Assembly (NCBI GenBank): GCA_025738555.1
Contig: JAOVFP010000007.1
Coordinates: 4,092,001 to 4,156,000 of the forward strand
Length of the DNA: 64,000 nt
Direction of reading: 5' to 3'
Source of the DNA: Cyathus striatus
Lineage: Eukaryota > Basidiomycota > Agaricomycetes > Agaricales > Nidulariaceae
A program made the position numbers and the translations under genes. The notes under the pieces are model-generated. The model was not told the DNA's origin and ran no database searches. It saw nothing but the letters and a program-made list of their open reading frames with translations. This document shows, piece by piece, positions 22,395 to 34,344 of the stretch. Numbering within the stretch: the first letter of the stretch is position 1; the number at the start of each line of letters is the position of its first letter.

Positions 22395-23488
22395 CCATGA
22401 GAGAATAGGTGTGCCAAAATTTTTGACCAAAAAATTGACATGTTACAGGGTCTAAATCTACCTGATTCAGGCTGTGGACCCTACTGCAGCATAGGAGGGA
22501 ACTGAAATGTCTCAGGAAACACAAATTTTGACTCAAAACTGTAAAACTACATACATAGATAATAATAAATATGTGCTTACATTTTTTAAAGTAAGCATCA
22601 AACAAAGGAAATACCACCATGCTGACACATCAGAGGTTGCCGACTAAGGCTATCAGCTTGGTGCACACTGTTAGCATGCTGGTCTGAACTCCAACTACAG
22701 AGGGGACTAAATGTATTAATAACTTTTGTCTACTCTAAGTCTACTCCACTAAGTAGTTGCTGCTTCAATATCCTTGATGGGCACATCAAGGCTTGAAATA
22801 AGATCAATGCCACAAGTCCTCATCAGGATGGAATTTATAGCTTTGAATCTATGACTTGTCAAGAATAAAATAGTTGTCTAATGCAATTAATTTGAAGTTT
22901 GTAGCAATTAGTATGTAGTACTATTGATTACATATTTCTTTATAGTAACATTGTTTTGTTGCTGTTGCTACAGTGTTTCTACACAATCCATTTAAGCAAG
23001 ATTTAATACCTTTTAAAGAATTTTTGGGCATTTTTTATAATGTATATCACAGGTATGACCAGTTACTTAGGATTTTTTAGTGCCAGAGCAGGTACTCCAG
23101 TGGGGATTATTTTTACAGAATCATAACTAGATTAATGAAAGGATGCCAGAAATGAAATTTCCGAGATTTTATCTGTTTTTTTCGGCCATACACCAAATTT
23201 TTGGGTCAAAAATACAAAAAATCAGTTTGGGTGAAATCAGCTCATAGAAATCAAAAGCTAACCCCTGAAATATGCTATTCTGACAGTTTTCGGAGGTTAG
23301 AAGTCATTTGGGCTGTGGGAAAAAATCAACCAAAAAAGTTGGTGGTGTTTGCATAACCCCAACTGTATCAAAACTACTTAAACTAATATAATAAACTAAG
23401 GAGGAGGAGGATTGTCATGGTTGTGGACAAGAAGAGTGGTGGTAGTGGTGGTGAGAGGCTGGGGCTTTTGACATGATGACATTGCCAT

Positions 23489-25056
23489 TAGGCAATGGTA
23501 TGGGTAACTCATGGGTATCTCAAGCCCAACCTGTACCCATACCCATGATGACCCATACCTGTATACCATGGGCATTTTTCTGGCAGGTATGCAGGTTATG
23601 GGTTACCCACAAGAAATGTGCACTGCCACCACCATATCCCCCTCCTGGTACACCTCAACTCAGTTGGTTAGATCATGCCTGTTTCCCTCAATAATTTTGG
23701 TATTTACGACCTATTGAAATATGGTAGTAACACACTAACAAGTACCATGATTGGATGTTTTATACTTGTGCTGTATGTAGTATCTGCAACATCTTCTCCT
23801 AACCAACTTGCAGAATACTTCAACTTTGCAGAGATCAATTTGAGCCTATTTTGCTCATAAATTTAGGTATGCATTACTATTATATTTACCTTCATAATGC
23901 ACTAACAACCATGAGGATCAGACAATCTGTTCCTGTGATATTAGTAATATATCAACATATCCTACTCTCAACTAACTTGAAGTATACTTCAACTTTATGT
24001 GAGTGTTTCAAGTCATTTACATTATATAACATATGTAGCTATTACTATGACGAATATATTCATAATGCACTTACAACCACCATGATGGGATACTTTGTTC
24101 TGATGCTACAAGATCTTTAAACATCTCTTCCCCCCAGTATATTATACAATGTGTGGTCATTTTGAGTGTGTTGCTCTTACAAATTTACATAGCTATGGCC
24201 CTTTACAATACTATCATGATATACCAACAATCATATCAATTGGTCAATTTGTTCTTGTTCTATTAGTACTCCTTCAGAACCCCTTCGGTTTTATTGCTCA
24301 TATTGAGCCTGCTTTGTTTTTCTTAAATACTATCCTATTGTACACATTGTTATCTGCAAGAACACAAAAAACATAGGATTTTAATGAAACAGCTGTAGTG
24401 GGCTAGTCTATCTCATATTTTCGGATGAAGTGAAGCAAAAATACTATACATTGTTAAATTCTACAAAACAGAGAAGAAGCATAAATAAATATTGTATAAA
24501 GTCCAATACACAGTGATATGCAGCAGGCCCCATAGCGCATATACACAGTATATACTAGTAAAATATGTCTGTTGAAAAATGAAATGAGTGAGTGTGATTT
24601 AGAAGAGGAATCTTAATATCTGCATACAGGGGAAGAGGCAGACAATATCATTTATAGAAGCGGAACGAGACGGGCAAAAAATATGAACGTAGAGCCGTTA
24701 TAACCGTGCAGCAACTGACCAATCATATTTCTAATATTGAGACGATACAAAATGAATTGGACTAGCTATGTTAGTTTTAATGAGTTGTATATAGGTACAT
24801 CACCTAAGCTCAACCCCACAAGTTGAACAAAATGCTAAACCGAGGTTTTGCTGTAAACATAAACACTTAATACAGTAATAAATGCTCATTAAAAGATACT
24901 ATGCCCGCAGCAACCTCATTTGTGCCATTTTTTACTCCATATAATACCTACAGGTACCCTGTGGGTTATGGGTCTTGAAGACCTGACCCATACCTGTACC
25001 CACCAGTACCCATACCCACAACCTGTGTGGGTATGGTGTACCCATGCTATTGCCTA
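23489..25056. mobile_element. Non-autonomous hAT-like element, family A copy 2
   Basis: Ends TAGGCAATGGTATGGGTA and ACCCATGCTATTGCCTA inside a perfect 8-bp duplication ATTGCCAT (23481-23488, 25057-25064). Subterminal ACCCATACCC motifs match copy 1 at 13527. The 1568-bp body is AT-rich, with no transposase frame. Confidence 0.88.
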
Positions 25057-25064
25057 ATTGCCAT

Positions 25065-25702
25065 CAAAGTGGAGAGGGAATGTACCTGGTAATGAGCAAC
25101 ATTGCATTGACATCACTGTAGGTCTTGAGGAGGGGGATGTTGAGGTTTGTGGACACTAATGTGGGGAAAAATGGGTAGGGGGAGCACCAAAGGAGTGCAA
25201 CAAGATGTGTACATGGACAGTAGCACACATCAAGGGGGGGACATCAAGGGGGGGGCATCAAGGGGGAGTGACAGCTCAAGCAGCTATGGCTCCTCAAGCT
25301 GAGCCACAACAACACTAGTCCCTATAACCCAACTACCTTAAAAGGTAGTGGGAATAAGAATAAAAATTGAAGAGAGAAATCATGAGTCGAGACCATAGTT
25401 GACCATAGTGGGTATCATGAGCAAATATGCCATCACTGTACCCACCATGCTTAGTGCCCTTCCTCCCAACCACCACTACAATGTCCTCCCACACTTCACC
25501 CTTGACTCCCCCATGCACCACAATGTCAACAGCCAGCACCCAGCCCATGAACAAGAACATTTCTTTATACCCACAGGTGCAGCCTCTCAAACTCAAACAC
25601 TGTCCCTCAAGCTCAAATCACCCACTATTAGGGTGTTTCACAATGGGGTTTTCAAGTGATTTTTCATCTTTTTTTATGTTTTTTTGAGTTGTTTTTTGGT
25701 AC
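25065..25702. other. Unassigned spacer with G-rich tandem units
   Basis: Contains about three copies of a CATCAAGGGGG unit at 25227-25266 and proline/histidine-rich open frames at 25400-25660 that look compositional rather than conserved. A TTAGGGTGTTTCACAATGGG stretch at 25628 resembles a hAT terminus, but no partner was found. The sequence next to the TA at 25703 is not kinase sequence, although the other side of Mariner-II is. Confidence 0.4.
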
Positions 25703-25704
25703 TA

Positions 25705-28700
25705 CAGTCCATGACAAGCAAAACCTGCTAATTTTTTGAGCAAACTTAAGTGAGTTTTTTAGCAATGACAAATAAGTTTTAAACTCCGAAAACCGTCGGA
25801 ATAGCATAGTTACGATGTATTAATTAAGATTCCACGAGCCGATTTTTTGATTTCCGATTTTTTTATTTTTTGACCCAAAAAATTGGCACTCGGCTATAAA
25901 AAATAGTAAAAATCACGAAAAATGTATTTTTAGCATCCTTTCATCGATTGCGGTATGATCCTGCAAAAATATCAGCCCCTGAATCGCTTCTATGGGCGCC
26001 AAAAATACATCTTTCCAACCATCATGCCTGGAGGTCGACCCAAGAAAAAGAGCTGAAATACAAGTGGACTTCGCAATAATCAATCAAGAACTAATCTTCA
26101 AAGGTCCTCCCCACCACCTGTCACTAATACATCCTCCCCAGAGCCCAATACAAGTCCTGGAAATGTGATCAGTGATGTGATCAGTGGGGGATCTATAAGT
26201 GTGTCTAAACCACAGCTAATCAGTGAGGATGGTGAATTTCTTCAAGACCCTTACTGCTCAGATGAGGATCTGGAGGACATTGCTTTGGAGGAGGATGACT
26301 TTGAGCTTGACTGGAATCATGTAGCAGATGAAGAGTTTGGAAAGAAGCTTGCAGATATAGCTTTAGATAATGATCCCAATGACAGTGACTGGATTCCTCC
26401 AAAGCTCAAGAGAGCAAAGCTTGAAAAAAAAGGTAATTACACTTTTTGGATATGACTTTGAACTAAAATAAGTCCTATTCAGATTGCCCAAAGTCATATG
26501 TAAAAGGTCCTGATGTTATGAGCAAGTCTAAGTGGACAAGATATCGTTACAAGAAGGCATGGAAGACACAACCTACTCTTGACAATTTTATTAAAATAAA
26601 TACTGGATCACTGAAGCATTCTGCAGCTGAAACAGAGTCCAGCTCCAGCTCTGTCAAAGATGCAATTGATACTGGATCAGACCATAGTGTCAGCTGTGTC
26701 AGTTCTCCAATACAGGAATCTCATAAGTCTTTGACTCTGAATGATGAAGAGGAAGATGCACCACCATCTGAATTTAGTATGAACCAATCTTTGGACATTA
26801 ATGAGAATGAAATGCTAGATGAGGAGCTTGAAAATGATTTGCAGGATTCCACACATGATGAAGAGGAAGATGCACTACCACTTGAATTTAATATGAATCA
26901 ATCTTTGGATATTAATGAGAATGAAATGCTGGATGAGGAGCTGGAAAATAATTTGCAGGGTTCCACACCTAATATAAAAGATTGGGATTTCCTTCGCAGG
27001 CAGATACAGGATGATTTAAAGAAACAACAGAATACTCTTCCTATCTCAAAAATTAATCAGCTCATGATACTTTCAAATTTTGCTACTGCTCAGCTTAATG
27101 GAATGTCACATATTGAAGCAAGTGAATCCATTGCTAATTTTTGGCATGTTGAAAAGGGACAAGCTTGGTTTGCACATCGAGTTAGATCTCTAGCATGGCA
27201 TTACCAGATCTTTGAGCAGCTTCCAGAAGAGACACGAGGAGGGGGAAGGAAGGCTTGTTCATATCTTAATGATGAAAATGTTAAATTGCTGTCTCTAAAT
27301 TATCTTCGTAGTCAGAAGCCTGGTACAGTGACACCAAAGAATTTTCAGAAAGCAATCAATGAACAGATATTCCCTGATCTCAATATTCACCCAACACAAC
27401 CAATCAGTTTGCATACTGTTCAATGATGGCTACCTATATTGGGATGGTGCCACTCAAGTGTTAAAAAAGGTGTTTATAAAGATGGTCACAACCATCCAGA
27501 TGTAGAGAAGTACTGGGATGCAAAATATCTTCCTGAAATGGAAGAATATGAAAAGAAAATGGCTCATTATGAAGGTGCAGAACTTACTAGAGTTGCACCT
27601 CAGTTGGAAGAAGGAGAAAGAGAAATTATCCCTATATTTCATGATGAAAGCTCTTTTCACCATCATGATTCACCTACAAAAACATGGTATGTAAATGTTA
27701 TATTTTGAATTATTGATCCACTCTGATAATCAATGTCAGGATTGAGAAAGGAAAGCAGCCAATGCACTCAAAAGGGAGAGGAAGAATAGTTCATGTTTCC
27801 AGTTTCATCACTCCAGAAACTGGACAGTTAGTTGTAATGGATGAAAATGGGACTATTAAAAGAAATGCCCATAAAATCATATTCCCAGGTGCAAATGGAG
27901 ATGCTTGGTGGGACTGTGCACAGCTTCTGAAGCAGATGGAAGATGCAATATCCATCTTTGAAGAAGCTCATCCAATGAAGCAAGCACTATTTATATTTGA
28001 CAACTCATCTGCACATGCCTCTCTCCCATCAGATGCACTCAAAGCTTTTGAGATGAATAAACGTGATGGAGGCAAGCAGTGTATCCAATGTGATACAGTT
28101 ATTCCTGAGACAAATCCATCAGTTGAGCATTGAGGAAAGGTTCAGCCAATGACACTATCTGATGGGAGGCCAAAAGGACTGCAGACAGTTTTAGAAGAAC
28201 GAGGTTTTGATGTTTCTCATCTTCATGCAAAATGCTCACCTGTTTGTCCTTTTGAAAGTAAAGATTGTTGCATGGCCCGTCTCCTTAGCCAGCAAGATGA
28301 TTTTGTCAACCAGAAGTCAATGCTTGAAATATTAATCACCAATGCTGGACATATTTGTATGTTTCTGCCAAAATTTCATTGTGAATTGAATCCAATAGAA
28401 ATGGTATGTATATTTTCTATTATAATTCAAGTCTAAATTATTCAATACATTTTAACAGTACTGGGGATGGGTAAAATATCGGTATTGTGAAGAAGAGAAA
28501 AGAACATTTCAAGATGCAAAAAATGCAGTTATGAAATACTTAGATGCTTGTCCTCTGGATGTTATTCACCATTTTATTAACTGAACATGGCGATTCATGA
28601 GTGCTTATAGGTGTGGTTTAACAGGTGAAGCAGCAGAATGGGCTGTGAGGAAGCAGCACCGACACTGTGAAGCCTCCAATCAGGCAATGATGGCACTTGA

Positions 28701-28905
28701 AGCTATTTCGTCCTAAAATAGGTCATGTAACATGTTGATTTTTTTGCCAAAAAATTTGGCAAACCTATTTTATCATGGGAATTTCTTAAAAACATCATTT
28801 TTGTATGTATTTTGACTTTCTGAATCTGAATCTGTAATTAGTTTGTCCTAAAAAACTCATTTTTGTACTGTAATGAAATTGGTGGACTTTGCTTGTCATG
28901 GACTG
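25705..28905 (+). mobile_element. Mariner-II: full-length Tc1/mariner-like element
   Basis: 3201-bp element with ends CAGTCCATGACAAGCAAA (25705) and TTTGCTTGTCATGGACTG (ending 28905), each beside TA (25703-25704, 28906-28907). It encodes one transposase on the plus strand. On its right it is inserted in kinase copy A, inside the codons for FLYTDL; the left flank is unrelated sequence. It is the most complete member of the family here and serves as the reference for reading Mariner-I and the fragment at 39231. Confidence 0.93.
26024..28716 (+). pseudogene. Tc1/mariner-like DDE transposase with Cys-rich insertion (Mariner-II)
   Basis: Starts MPGGRPKKKS at 26024 (AT-hook-like GRPKKK) and ends EAISS at 28716, with three introns: after EKK at about 26432, in the W of SPTKTW at about 27685, and after LNPIEM at about 28403. 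Parts in order are an acidic N-terminus, a charged linker with an internal duplication (SLDINENEMLDEELEN twice, 26780-26960), a helix-turn-helix-like region, and the catalytic core. The core has D1 in PIFHDESSFHHHD, D2 in FIFDNSSAH, a Cys-rich block CSPVCPFESKDCCMARLL, and the final acidic residue in KFHCELNPIEM. LNPIE is a Tc1/mariner signature; the Cys block between D2 and E is not in classical mariners. Four in-frame stops are TGA (KKS*N, TVQ*WL, SVEH*GK, FIN*TW), mostly plausible CGA decay. The protein is not expressible as is. Confidence 0.88.
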
Positions 28906-28907
28906 TA

Positions 28908-30962
28908 GATCTGTATAGAGAAATTCCCCGCACAGTAGTAGATGTGTAATGACACCCATGCTGTAAAGATCCACCCCAAAACTATGATACTCGCTCTTCA
29001 TAACTTCAGGAGCTGCATAGACAGATGTACCACATGGAATATTGATGGTTCATGGGTTGTCTTCAGCCCACAGAAATGGGAATGTGTACAAATCCGGATT
29101 AGCTTCTTGAGTGCAAGCCTGATCCTCGAGATAGGCAGTGGTCCAAGCAGAGAATTCGGACAATGATATGAGGTCTTGTGAGGGAATGGCAAATTGGTGA
29201 GCCATTCCAAAGTCACCAATTGCAAGATGATTAGAGGGGGTTATGAGGATGTTCTCGGGCTTTACATCCTGATGAATGATGTGAGAGCAATGGAGGCCCC
29301 TAAATGCAATGACCTAAAAGCAGATTAGACAAAGACAAAGAAATGAGTGAAGATGACTTACAATTTCTGTGACATAAAATATAGCCAAGTCACGAGGAAA
29401 AGTGGACACTTGGGCATTGATATCATACAGAGTACCGGTATATGATTGCTATCAAGTAGTCAGATCTGAACTGCAATCAAAAAGTGAAAGAAACTCTCAT
29501 ACCATCACCATGAACATCTCATCCATGTACACAAACCCCCTGAAAACCATGACAACCCGATCAGACCAATTCATTATTACCTTGGTCAAATCGAGTTCAT
29601 TCTCAGCAAGATGGTTGTATTTCATCAGGACCCCTGAAAACTCACCCAAATGCCTGGTCCAAAGGCATCACATTTTTATCCACACCGAAAATCCTGGTTT
29701 TTATCTGCAATTTGACCCAGGGATGCCTCTGGATCCCCAAAATGTGGTTTTTATCCAGAATGTTGCACAGTCCTGGCCGAAAATCGGGTTTTTCCCTAAT
29801 ATTTTCACCTAGTGGCATTCAGACTATTCCAGATAGCAGAAAATGAATAAGACAACGAGTTGTAGCAGATACATTTGCATTTAACAGTCCTCATTGTCAT
29901 CCTGAGTGTTTTTACTTCTAAGTCAGACTGTGAAACTTTTAAACTGTTGAAAGTGGTAATTTGTACAGCCTCGAGAGCACTCAGGAAATCCGAGGATCGC
30001 AGGAGGTGGAACTGTTTTGCCCAGAAGTTGATGCTGATCGACATGTCTTGAAACTGCACACTGATGAAGTGCTCATCTTGAATTTGGATGTTGGATACCG
30101 CTGAAATGTTGGACAAGTCGGACACCCATGTGTGTCTGGCACCTTTTCCATTTGACTTTTCATAAATAGCAAGAACTAAGTGGAACTAGTAAGTTTAAAT
30201 TGTGAATACACATATTAATAACACACCTTTTCCAAGCACAAATTTCCCACTGTACCACACAAATCCATAACCTGCACCTACTGTGCTATCTGCAATTCCC
30301 TGCTGCAGGTTTTCTAACTGTCCAGCACACAGATCTCTCCAGACCTGTTCCCACACCAATTTCCTCTTGCTCTTTAACAATGATATGTAGACTGCGTAGT
30401 ATCTCCTGTTGTGTATTTAACTCCTCTTAATTTCCTTCTGTGCACTTACCATTGTTAATGCTGCTGAAGGTTCAGAAGATTGACAGCAAGAGTGTGGCAT
30501 TGATTTGTCATTACTCAAGCTCGCTTAGCCATCGTATTACCACTAAGTAGACATATTTTGCTCATACAATATATGCAATGTGTGGTAGACTGGTGGTTAA
30601 ATATGCCTATTGTAAGCTCTGAATACTATGTGGTCTGGCATGGCAAAAGTTCGACCCCCAAAGATAACATACATTTTTATCCTCAGAACAACTAGGCCTA
30701 CCCAGCCTACCCCCATTTTTATCCAGAATACTGCCACAGGCCTTTTCGTGAAAAAAGTGGTTTTTATCCGAATTTCCACAGGCCTTTCTCAAAAATTTCC
30801 TCACTTTTATCCTTTTGGAGATCAGGCATTTGGGGGGGTTTTCAGGGGTCCTATTTCATCCTCTTGACAGCCATCACCTTCGGCATTCGTTGATCTCCAT
30901 TAACAACGGCATACCAACTCACTGTTCCATGCGCACCCACACCCAACAGCCTCTCCTATGAG
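28908..30962 (-). pseudogene. Kinase copy A, C-terminal fragment (kinase domain), broken
   Basis: Minus-strand kinase sequence closely matching 53140-53955 of the intact paralogue. It runs from just before the glycine loop (LLGVGAHGTVSWYAVV, MAVKR at about 30870-30960) through the hinge (DEMFMVM, 29515), the catalytic region and IGDFGMAHQ, to KYHSFGADLYS-type sequence and FLYTDL at 28915. It is cut by a TIR element at 29627-30852, truncated at the C-terminus by Mariner-II at 28905, and separated from its N-terminal half (46331-48431) by Mariner-I. A TAG sits just before the glycine loop (YS*ERLLG), where the intact copy has YSYEKLLG. Clearly dead. Confidence 0.93.
29627..30852. mobile_element. 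1.2-kb TIR element with 8-bp duplication in kinase copy A
   Basis: Ends AGGACCCCTGAAAACTCACC and the inverse GGGTTTTCAGGGGTCCT give inverted repeats of about 30 bp, flanked by a perfect 8-bp duplication ATTTCATC (29619-29626, 30853-30860). It interrupts the kinase between MAVKR and the following MKH codons. Both subterminal zones carry repeated TTTTTATCC motifs. An 8-bp duplication suits hAT; no transposase is present. The interior frames have no recognisable domain. Confidence 0.88.
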
Positions 30963-33207
30963 TACAGTTGAGGACAATCAAAGCCATCTAATATTGTAGC
31001 ACTCAAATGTGATTTTTTTGCAACAAACTACTTTCAGATTTGGATTCAGAGACCTTGAAAATGTCCAAAAACATACTTTAGAAATTCTTCTCACAACTTT
31101 TTTATGTGGCCAAAATTTTTGGGCAAAAAAATGAATTGTGTGTACCTCTTTGGGCCCATGGGAGCATTACTAATAGAAGTGCTTATGTGCTAACATGATA
31201 CCAATGATTCAATTGCTGCCATCACCTCCTTTGATACACTATGATGCTGTTTTTGCTGTCGCACTGCCCACTCAGCAGCTTTACCTTTCAAACCTAGACG
31301 ATATGTGCTCATAAAGCACCATGTTCAATTGATGAAATGACGGATGACATCAACAGGACAGGCATCAAGATAACGGAGTGCAGCATCTTTAGCAGCCTGG
31401 AATGTCTTTTTCTCTGCTTCACAGTAATGATATTTACACCAACCCCAATACTAGGACTTTCAGCGAGTGATTATTCTATTATAACTTGATTTCTCACCAT
31501 TTCAATAGGGTTTAGTTCACAGTGGAACTTTGGTAAGAAGATGCACTTGTGCCCTGCATTTCTTATCAAGGTTTCAATCATAGAGGGCTGGTCTTTGAAG
31601 TTGTCTTGGTGGCTGAGAAGGCATGCCATACAGCACTTTTGACTTTCAAATGGACACATAGGTGAGCATTTTGCACACATTCCACTAACATTAAACCCTC
31701 TTTCCTCCAGGACATGTTTTAGCCCCTTTGGTGTGCCATTTTGCATCTTCATCACCTGCAGCTTACCACAGAATTCAGGTGCTTCATTTGTTACTGGAAT
31801 TATAGTGTCCTTTTGTACCTGCTGCTTTCCCCCATCAGATTTATTCATGTCGAATGATTTTAATGCATTGGGGGGAAGGGCAGCATGTGCAGATGACTGA
31901 TCAAAGATGAATAGTGCCTGCTTTCTGGGATGTGCAAGTTCAAATACTGTAATAGCATATTTTATCTGTTCAATAAGTTGTTTGGTGTCCTACCATGGAT
32001 TGCCATCAGCTCCAGGAAATATAATTTTCCTTGCATCATGTGTTATATTTCCGCTTTCATTTAAAACAACAAGGCGGCCATTTTCTGGGTTTAAGAAATC
32101 AGATACATGAATGAGCCAACCATGTCCTTTCTTTTGGATAGGCTGCCCTCCCACTGCTTTTATCCTTTATTTACAGTCAGTAAGTATATTTTACATGAGA
32201 TAAACTATTTTACCAAGCATGACTGGACTGATCATTGGCATGAAAACAGCTTTCATCATGGAACAATGGAATAATCTCTCATTCTCCTGCTGAAAGTAGA
32301 GGCTCCACTCGCAATAGTTCAGGCCCTTCATAATGTGACATGCGTGATTTGTATTTTTCCATCAAAGGTAAAAACACATTGTCTTGATAATTCACCACAT
32401 CTGCTTGCTCATAGCCATCCATGTAAACTCCCTTCCTGATTATTGAGTGCTGCCATCCAAGTTTAATAAGCCAACGGCACCCTGTTTGAACACTTAGTGG
32501 CTTAGCTGGCATTATTCCCAGTTCCAGAAAGATGACCTCATTCACATGTGTGATAAGTGCCTTTGGTGTCACCTTTCCATTAGGAAGGTTATTTAAAAAC
32601 TGCATAACCCGTGATCTAATAGACTCGTCATGCAGATGCCACCATGGTGTTCCTTTGGCAACTCCTCAAATATTTGATAATAACATGCAAGGTCCTGGAC
32701 TCATCTAGAAAACCAAATGTCTTTCCCCTTGTGCCATTGTTCAGCAATTGCCATACTGGCTCGCATTCTGGTGAAACCTTTCAAGTGCAAAGTGGCAAAG
32801 TTTGCCAGTATCATAAGTTGGTTTAATTGTGAGTGTGTAAGTGTCTTGCTATTCTTTTTCACTTCACCTCTTATTTTATCTCACAAAACATCCCAGGGAT
32901 GAGGTTCAACTTGTGGATTATGCATGTTCTCCTCTAGTTCATCTTCCCAGATCTCACTATTAAAATCATCAAGCTCCATAATAGCAGCAATTTCTTCTTC
33001 TATTTGCACCATAAACTCCCTGTCAGAATGTTGTTCAATTCTTTCAGATTCATGATCTGGATGTGAATCGAAATCTGAAGCAGTGGCAGAACCACCAATA
33101 ATAGGAGAGAGATCATTATCTGATGCGAAAGGTGATGCTGGTGGTGGTTCATCAGATAGATCTGGACTTTGGGAAGCCCTTTGAGCAAGAGGCTTTATGT
33201 TTCACTT

Positions 33208-33226
33208 GGGGGGGGGGGGGGGGGGG
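33208..33226 (+). repeat. 19-base G homopolymer
   Basis: Uninterrupted G run within the former coding sequence of the Mariner-I transposase; absent from Mariner-II. Its length may be unreliable in sequencing, and it could form a quadruplex. Confidence 0.9.
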
Positions 33227-33960
33227 TGCTTCATCCGAACTGCTATTTAAGGATATGACCTCTCAGTCATCCAGAGTGGAAATGCTTGACTGTGCAGCAT
33301 GAGGTTTCAGAAATGAATCAAGCTGTGTTTGCCCAGCAAACTGCTTTTTGTAATGTTGTTGTGTACAAGCAGATTTTCTCATAACATCTGGACCTTTAAC
33401 ATATTGTTTTGGACACTCTGATTAGGGCTGCCAACCATAACCATACAAAATGGTTATGGCTTATACAGTATGGTGTGTATTGCTGTACTGTATGAGCAAA
33501 ATAAATTGTTCATATGGTACAGGTATGGGATGGTTTTTACCTGTAATTAACTGTACTGTACACCTGTTTATGGCTGTATTTATAGCTTAGTTGATTGGCT
33601 TCGATGGCATCTATTTGTTCTCCAGGCTATGAGCAAATAATGCCTAACACTGCGACAACCTGTCATGTTTTATTGGAAGATAAGCTTTCTATGCAATAAT
33701 CATGACAGAATGACTTTCCAACGTGCAAATATTGCATACTATCTCTAATACTGAGAAGCCTGGTGTGTATTGTCTTTTAATTCATTTTTACTTTCTACTC
33801 CTATGCTAATTACCATTGAAATTTAATATAGATCTGCCCAAGCATCAAACTTGAACAAGAGATACAACTCATTACAATGAACTGCTCAATACTGAGAAGT
33901 GCAATGAGACCGGCAAACTCGAAACTCGATACAAACCCCGAATTCCAATTAAATCACGCA

Positions 33961-34329
33961 TGTTGAGATTATCTTATCTCGACAAAAGCGGATCTAGCGG
34001 ATCTTATCTAATCATGGAACTCCGTAGCACATACTAGAACCTTCTAGTATGTTTATTCTTAGGTAGATGTAATTATAGTAGCACTATATACAGTATTGCA
34101 GTACTGAACAGCATAACAGCATAACAGCTTAACAGCTCCTTTTACAGCAGTAGATATTTATATACACCTCTTGTACAGTATATAAACCCCCCAGTTTTAC
34201 TGGATAACAATAAGAAAGTCTCTACTCTTCTTACAGTCGCTCTAAGCCTCTATCTACACACTCTACCTCTCAGGTGAGCCTGTACCCAGATCAGCAACTG
34301 CCCTGTGCAGAGTCCTTGCTGTTTCTACA
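33961..34329 (+). repeat. Copia 5' LTR
   Basis: 369 bp with a TATA-like AGTATATAAACCCCCC at about 34180 for the element's transcript. The copies differ by a few substitutions and one ~22-bp indel, so the insertion is fairly recent compared with the decay of its pol gene. Confidence 0.93.
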
Positions 34330-34344
34330 GGTTATGGGCCCCAG
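34330..34344 (+). promoter_or_regulatory. Primer-binding site of the Copia element
   Basis: GGTTATGGGCCCCAG abuts the 5' LTR. It is complementary to an anticodon stem-loop of the initiator-Met type (CCCATAACC with a CAT anticodon), which suggests priming by a half-tRNA as known for Drosophila copia and yeast Ty5. Inference from complementarity only. Confidence 0.6.

Larger units (their letters stand above)
15636..23365. mobile_element. Mariner-III: deleted Tc1/mariner-like element holding a Gypsy insertion
   Basis: Inverted ends CAGTTGGGGTCATGCAAACA at 15636 and TGTTTGCATAACCCCAACTG ending at 23365, each next to TA (15634-15635, 23366-23367), mark a Tc1/mariner-type insertion. After removal of the Gypsy element at 15768-22394 only about 1.1 kb remains. 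It keeps the subterminal features of the other copies (TTGGCACAAACTGA near the left end, GTGCCAAAATTTTTGACC and GACATGTTAC after the Gypsy) but no transposase. It is therefore a non-autonomous deletion derivative. Confidence 0.88.

Noticed and set aside
25399..25687. Proline/histidine-rich proteins in two frames
   Set aside because: Both frames owe their length to CCA/CAC-rich composition; no conserved start context or domain.
33208..33226. Assembly gap or adaptor at the G run
   Set aside because: Transposase homology continues directly on both sides, so it is at most a length error.
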